Source: Pseudomonadota bacterium
Lineage (GTDB): Bacteria; Bdellovibrionota_C; UBA2361; OMIW01
DNA length: 6,732 nucleotides
Direction: 5' to 3'
Assembly: GCA_900299205.1 (NCBI GenBank)
Contig: OMIW01000033.1
Coordinates: forward strand, 1 to 6,732
Below the pieces are notes generated by a model. It worked only from the letters and a program-made list of their open reading frames with translations. It was not told where the DNA came from and did not search any database. Numbering within the stretch: position 1 is the stretch's first letter; each line of letters begins with the position of its first letter. This document shows, one piece after another, positions 6,578 through 6,732 of the stretch. The translations under genes were made by a program, and so were the position numbers.

Positions 6578-6732
6578 TTACCTCAGCGCGAGATACTCAA
6601 TCACCGCACCGTTGAAAGCTCGCTGCTGGGCGAGCTCCTCTTTAAGAGCTGCTCTGATTATCGGAAAAAGGAGACGTTTCGCGAGGACGATGAATCGGCC
6701 GATGACGGGGCGATGAGAGGTGTGCTGGCGTA
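6578..6732 (-). CDS. C-terminal part of an unidentified protein on the opposite strand (5' truncated by window)
   Basis: On the reverse strand the frame is open from the window edge (first full codon ends at 6730) to TAA at 6580-6578, giving 50 residues. It contains SHRPVIGRFIVLAKRLLFPI, then an amphipathic stretch with ELAQQRAFNGAVIEYLALR at the end. The pattern 'SHRP..G..IV..KRL...' followed about 20 residues later by 'QQ..FN..V...L' resembles segments I associate with proteins encoded near bacterial glycosyltransferases and methyltransferases of surface-polysaccharide clusters. That is from memory and not enough to name a function. IGRFIVLAKRLLFPII is hydrophobic with basic residues, so it may be a membrane-contacting helix. 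The GC level and codon make-up match the proB/proA side of the window, unlike the AT-rich gene it converges on. It is a real coding end with fair confidence; the product is unknown. Confidence 0.55.
   Translation of the reverse strand, partial: RQHTSHRPVIGRFIVLAKRLLFPIIRAALKEELAQQRAFNGAVIEYLALR

Noticed and set aside
6625-6700. Frameshift in the reverse-strand gene at the 5-A run (6665-6669)
   Set aside because: A recount of the A-run shows the frame is continuous from the window edge to the stop at 6578, so no shift is needed.

Overview
The window holds five protein-coding genes, two of them cut by the window edges. All are on the + strand except the last. The best-supported content is a pair of adjacent proline-biosynthesis genes, proB and proA. 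Upstream lie a zinc metallopeptidase of the M3 family and the tail of a P-loop kinase-like protein. Downstream lie an AT-rich membrane-protein gene of unknown function and the tail of an opposing gene. Most of the window has fairly high GC, short intergenic spacers and Shine-Dalgarno-type sites, so it is bacterial chromosome. I cannot assign a phylum: every recognisable family here is widespread in bacteria. There is no tRNA, rRNA, CRISPR array, transposase or phage gene that I can support.

Layout. Positions 2-229 are the C-terminus of an AAA_33-type ATP-binding protein (+). An M3 oligopeptidase runs to 2460, probably from GTG 400; the in-frame extension back to 136 is probably not translated. 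Positions 2461-2927 are a 467-base gap that holds a possible decayed small membrane-protein gene and a candidate promoter before proB. proB (2928-4100) is glutamate 5-kinase with a C-terminal PUA domain. proA (4182-5492) is gamma-glutamyl phosphate reductase. From about 5525 the base composition drops sharply. The AT-rich ORF ending at 6274 encodes three predicted membrane helices and a possible PH-like domain. Positions 6275-6577 have no gene I can identify. Positions 6578-6732 are the C-terminus of a convergent (- strand) gene.

How the genes work together. ProB phosphorylates glutamate to gamma-glutamyl phosphate and ProA reduces it to glutamate-5-semialdehyde, the proline precursor. The two genes lie on the same strand about 80 bases apart with no evident terminator, so a proBA operon is likely. 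ProC is not in the window. The M3 peptidase could supply amino acids from peptides, but the 467-base gap gives no reason to place it in the proline operon. The AT-rich gene abuts proA (ATGA overlap at its earliest possible start), yet its composition suggests separate ancestry. I see no convincing novel multi-gene system. The most unusual element is the AT-rich membrane gene behind proA, followed by the debris-like gap before proB.
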